A DNA stretch of 45,666 nucleotides from Gonapodya sp. JEL0774 (taxonomy: Eukaryota > Monoblepharomycota > Monoblepharidomycetes > Monoblepharidales > Gonapodyaceae), in NCBI GenBank assembly GCA_027604505.1, contig JADIIX010000156.1, positions 1 through 45,666 on the forward strand, written 5' to 3'. Within the stretch, counting starts at the first letter, position 1; the number at the start of each line of letters is the position of its first letter. Shown here piece after piece: positions 42,078-45,666 of this stretch. Both the position numbers and the translations under genes were made by a program. The notes under the pieces were generated by a model that was not told where the DNA came from, made no database searches, and worked only from the letters and a program-made list of their open reading frames with translations.

Positions 42078-43832
42078 GTTTTCCCAGGAAAAGCAGCCTG
42101 GTGGAGGGTATCCATCGTATACGATATGCCATGGCGGGGTTGCGTGAGTGGACTCTGGATGGCACTGTGAATGTGCGTAAAGTAAAGGTGTGAATGGAAG
42201 TCACCTTTTGCGTAGAGGCCAATTCATACATTCTGAAGATGGCCGTAACTTGTGTAAATACCATGTCCGTTGTTCCTTTCATTAATCCAAGTATACGATG
42301 AATGGATGGTGATCACGAAATCCAGTCGTCAGGGGAGCAAGACAGCAAAGGGCAAAGAAACTCATACGGCGGTCCACTTCAATCGTATTGAATGCATATC
42401 TGATAGAATACATGTGCAAACATTTCGGCGAGCCTTCAGCCGTTCCTCCAAGGTGGGAGGAAACGTTTCCATGGTGCGCGACTTGGACGCCGCTCGCCAT
42501 GGCACCCCATAACTACACTTACAAAGCATTAGAGCTCTACTGAGGATTCTCGTCCGTATTACTCTTTCGGCTGTCTACTTTCGGGTGTCTGGAACCCGCG
42601 CTGGATGAACTGGTGGTGTTCACCAGCCGGTCAAACCTTCATCGCTCGTTCAGCCTATCTGCCCAAAGATACACGCGAGCGCCGCCCACCATGGCGCATC
42701 GGGAGAAGCGGGTCCACTCCAGCAGTCTCTCTTACCGTTACTCGCGAGTCGATTGGGACAACCCACACAAATCGAGCTCGGGTTGTAGGCATGAGGGGAC
42801 GAGACTGACGCGGCGGGTACAACAGCGATGAAGCGAGCTCAGGCGCCGGAGTGCAAGGCGATGATGCGCTCCATTTGGCACTGCACCAATAACGATGTGA
42901 CAAAATGAGCACAGATGAACACATGGCGTATGAAGTCGCGACTGAGCCCTAGTCAGACCAAACCCCTCATGGCACTGCTGCGGTCGGAGTCTGGAGCCTG
43001 AGCGCAGCGCGATGATCCAGATCCCGGCTCCCTCCACTCCTTCCTAATACTATCGCACGATAAGGTTGCCGCAGACGAGGGCAGAGAGGAGAAGAGATCT
43101 CCCCGCCATTGTAATCAGAAAGAGACAAAATACAAAGCAAAGCAAAGTGAAGCTATAGAAGTCCGAACTGCAACCCTCAACTGATCACACTCCTACACAA
43201 AGAGGAACAAAGACCAATGAAATCCTCGACAACTCCAAACAAAGAAGAACAACGACAAGTCAAACCCCGCCAAGGGAAGGGCGGGCGGGAATTCGCGACA
43301 CCGCTGCGAGCGCCTCGTGTGAGTCGGCGCGACGACGAGGGCGAGGCTGGAGAAGAAGAAGAGAGAGGGGGGGGCTCGCCGGAGACCGCGGGGTGGTGCA
43401 CCGTCCCCCGGCCACAGCTTTCCGCATGAAGCCTGCCAAAAACCCATGCGGGTCATCGTCCCCAGTAAACCACACTAAGTATTGGGATGACCTGTGTCCA
43501 ACACATTTATATATAAGTGCTCGCTCTTCATTTTTGCTGAATTATGAATGAATATCCCTTACAATTGATCATCAAGTGCAAGTGATTGGGACCTTGCATT
43601 CATTTTATGCACGTTATCGTGATCCAGTAATAATTCATTGAGAAACAGACCATCTGTATGTACAGAATTCGACTACCCAAGACCAAGTGACGCCCACAAC
43701 TATACGCGTCCATAATCCCCACCCATGTCCACCCCCCGCTCACACGCATCACCCACCACGCGGCGTGCTCCGACCTCCACATGTAACCCCGCCCCCGGCC
43801 CATTCCCCCACCCCCACCTTTCCCAACCCCCC
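42078..43832. other. Intergenic region after VPS55
   Basis: This is about 1.75 kb between the convergent ends of VPS55 (+) and the partial gene (-). Short frames occur on both strands, for example 42605-42808, 43193-43456 and 43217-43429, the last two mutually antisense, but none shows a family signature or supported splicing. I see no gene here. Confidence 0.45.
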
Positions 43833-45584
43833 TCAATTCCTCTCCTTCACCACCACCGTCACCGCACTCGTCGCCGCCGCCGCCGGCTCCGACCTCTTCC
43901 CCGCCGCCCCCTTGAGCATCCCCAAGAACCCCCTGCCGCCCAACCCCAGCCCCAACCCCGCCGAGGGGGGCACCGGATGGGTCTTGCCCGTCTTTCCTGT
44001 CCCGCCGCCCACACCGCCCACTCCCACTCCCCCGTTGGCCGATGCCGTGGGAACCGGCGCCGTGCCTGCTCTGGACATAACCACGGACGACGATCCCATC
44101 TTGATCTGCGGCGGACCAGGCGTGGTCACCTTTTGATCCGCCACGAGCGTCGCCGAGGCCAAGATGCCCCCGTTCTGTCCCGGCACGCCGCCAACCGAGT
44201 CTGGCGCCGTGGTGGCCCTACTACCCCGCGAAAAGGGCACGGGGGAGGCGGATCTCAAAGATCCCGACGAGCCCAGGGACGCTGCTGCCGCCGATCCCAA
44301 CGACCCCAACGACCCCAACGATCCCACGGACAGGGCCATGTTTGCCATCGACAGTTGCGAGCCTTGCCTGCTCAAGGCGCCCTCCTTCTCCTTCCCCTGC
44401 ACCGCCACCACCACCACGTCCCCGTCTCGAAACTCCGTGTCGGGCCCCGCGGGCAGGTCCTTTTTCCCAAACAACCCGGCGCCCCTTCTGACCCGGACTG
44501 CGCCCACGGCCACCTCGCAGGCAAAGTGCTGCTCGGCCCTGGCGACCAGGACGGCGAACACGGACGAGGAGAGGTGGGAGAGTTCGGGCGGGGTGTGCGA
44601 CTGGGCCCAGGGGCTGGACTGGCGGACCAGCTCGGACAGGTCCAGGGTGAGCGTGCGTTTGGAGTCGGAGTCGAGGTGGAGGGTGATGGTGCCCATGGAA
44701 CCTTGGTCATGGACAGGGAGAGAGGAAGACAAAAACAAGACGGGGAGTGGGAGGGATTGCGGGGGCGCGGGCGCGGGCGACCAAACAAAATCAATGGTCA
44801 GTTCACAAAGCACAACCACAACATCACAGCCACCCTCCCTGCCCAACCCCAACCCCAACCCTAACCCCAAGGCCCGATCCCCATTCAAGCCCCCCCCCCG
44901 CCCCGCCCCCACAAACACACACACCCCCTTCCACCTCCCCACACTCACCCACAGGCCTCCACCCCTCCACCGGCACCCCACCCTCGACGGTCCACGCCTC
45001 CCTCAACCCGCTCTTGCCCTTCACCCTCTGAATCTCCCTCAACCTCACGACGCCCCTCTCCTTGTACGGCTTGGTCTTGATCCTCTTTGCGTGCTTTCGC
45101 CACGCCGCCACCGCCGCCGCCGCCACGCCCACGCCCACTTTGCCGGCCAGAACGGCCTCGGTTCTGCCCCGGACCAGCTTGTCGGCCACGCGTTTGCGCT
45201 CGTAGTCGCGGGTGAGGAACCGGCCCATTTTCTTACCCCCCGTGACCCCGTCGATGGTGTCGGCGCCGACCATTTCGTCCACCAGGTCGATGTCGGAGAC
45301 TTCAGAGGTCGGGTCCAGGAGCGGGTCGGGGGCGGGCGGGGGGGAAACAGGGCCGCCACCAAGTGTAAGGCCGCCGACCAGTTTCACCGCCGCAGAACCG
45401 TCCTTGACCGGCCCGCTCCCGCTTACCACCACCCGGTCCCGGTCCCTGTCTCTCTCCCTCCCCCCCGTGTCCACCGCCAGTCTCCCGTTGCGCAACACGT
45501 AGTTGTGCCCCTGCGGATCGGTGTACCCCAAAAGGCGGAGCACCGTGGTCACGTGTTCGTCGGAGGTGGGGTCGTCCTCGCAGT
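43833..45584 (-). CDS. C-terminal part of an unidentified protein (5' end beyond the window)
   Basis: Two exons are supported: 44949-45584 and 43833-44701, joined at GTGAGT...CCAAG in phase 1, giving about 500 residues to the stop. The first exon follows a long C tract ending in TTGAAG, a likely acceptor, so the gene continues to the right. The segment 'TVLRLLGYTDPQGHNYVL' looks like the strand-helix-strand edge of a small ubiquitin-like (Ras-association type) fold, but this is weak. A basic helical region follows (RFLTRDYERKRVADKLVRGR, then AVAAWRKHAKRIKTKPYKER). Next comes a second globular stretch ('GTITLHLDSDSKRTLTLDLS' to 'TEFRDGDVVVVAVQG'). The tail is low-complexity, with Gly-Ser-Leu repeats (VGSLGSLGSLGS) and a Gly-rich run (GLGLGLGGRG). 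I do not recognise the family. The very high GC of the third codon positions sets it apart from most genes here. Confidence 0.65.
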
Positions 45585-45666
45585 CTTCAAGGGGGGGGGG
45601 GGGGGTGGGAAGGGGGTAGGGATGTATCAACACACAAAAGAATGTGCACACCCCGGACCACGGGGC
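45585..45666. other. Right-edge intron with C-tract acceptor
   Basis: On the - strand, a run of about 15 C precedes CTTGAAG at the start of the exon ending at 45584. It fits a polypyrimidine tract made almost entirely of C. The remaining 60 bases to the edge could hold the end of the previous exon, but no donor can be fixed. Confidence 0.4.

Noticed and set aside
43725-44864. 379-residue + ORF rich in Arg, Pro and His
   Set aside because: It is antisense to the partial GC-rich gene; its composition is what the complement of Gly/Ser/Ala-rich codons gives.
1-45666. CRISPR arrays, insertion sequences, transposases, rRNA genes
   Set aside because: No regularly spaced direct repeats, no transposase-like ORF with terminal repeats and no rRNA signature were found on either strand.

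Overview
The window is nuclear DNA of a filamentous or zoosporic fungus. Most genes are broken by many short introns (about 50-90 nt, donors mostly GTGAGT/GTAAGT, acceptors CAG/TAG/AAG). The conserved genes are eukaryotic and several are typically fungal: SEC11, VPS55, a DOA1/PLAA WD40-PFU-PUL protein, a KIN4-type kinase, an NmrA-like reductase, a MuiA-type DUF4140/DUF4139 protein and an Mpv17/Sym1 protein. The intron density and gene mix would fit an early-diverging (chytrid-like) or basidiomycete genome; this placement is inference, with no rRNA or other marker in view. All exon boundaries were built by hand from reading frame, splice consensus and phase agreement.

Layout, left to right: the last 252 bases of a GH3 glycosidase (+); SEC11 signal peptidase (-, 7 exons, 1266-2503); a 3.4 kb stretch without a recognisable gene, part of it pyrimidine-rich; a large receptor-like single-pass membrane protein (+, 15 exons, 5887-11480) with a tandem array of duplicated exons in its ectodomain; a 2 kb GC-rich gap with homopolymers and an inverted repeat; two intronless divergent genes, a 2H phosphoesterase (DUF1868-like, -) and an unknown 597-residue protein (+); tRNA-Pro(CGG) (+); Mpv17/Sym1 family protein (-); NmrA-like NAD(P)-binding protein (+, 5 exons) facing a polytopic membrane protein (-, 3 exons); the MuiA-type protein (-, 13 exons including a 4-nt microexon); an unknown four-TM protein (+, 6 exons); DOA1/PLAA (+, 16 exons); a very large KIN4-like kinase (-, 12 exons, about 2,537 residues); VPS55 (+, 5 exons); and the C-terminal half of an unidentified protein (-) that runs off the right edge.

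The recognised genes are mostly housekeeping: ER signal-peptide cleavage (SEC11), late-endosome trafficking (VPS55), ubiquitin/Cdc48 pathway (DOA1), inner mitochondrial membrane (Mpv17/Sym1), cell-cycle or polarity signalling (KIN4-like). They are neighbours rather than a pathway, and there is no evidence of operon-like organisation or of a mobile element. The most unusual observations are the duplicated-exon array and the rescue of a lost splice acceptor within it, the 4-nt microexon, the stop-free 63-nt intron in the kinase, the Gly-to-Glu change beside the SEC11 catalytic serine, and the intronless gene pair inside an intron-rich neighbourhood.
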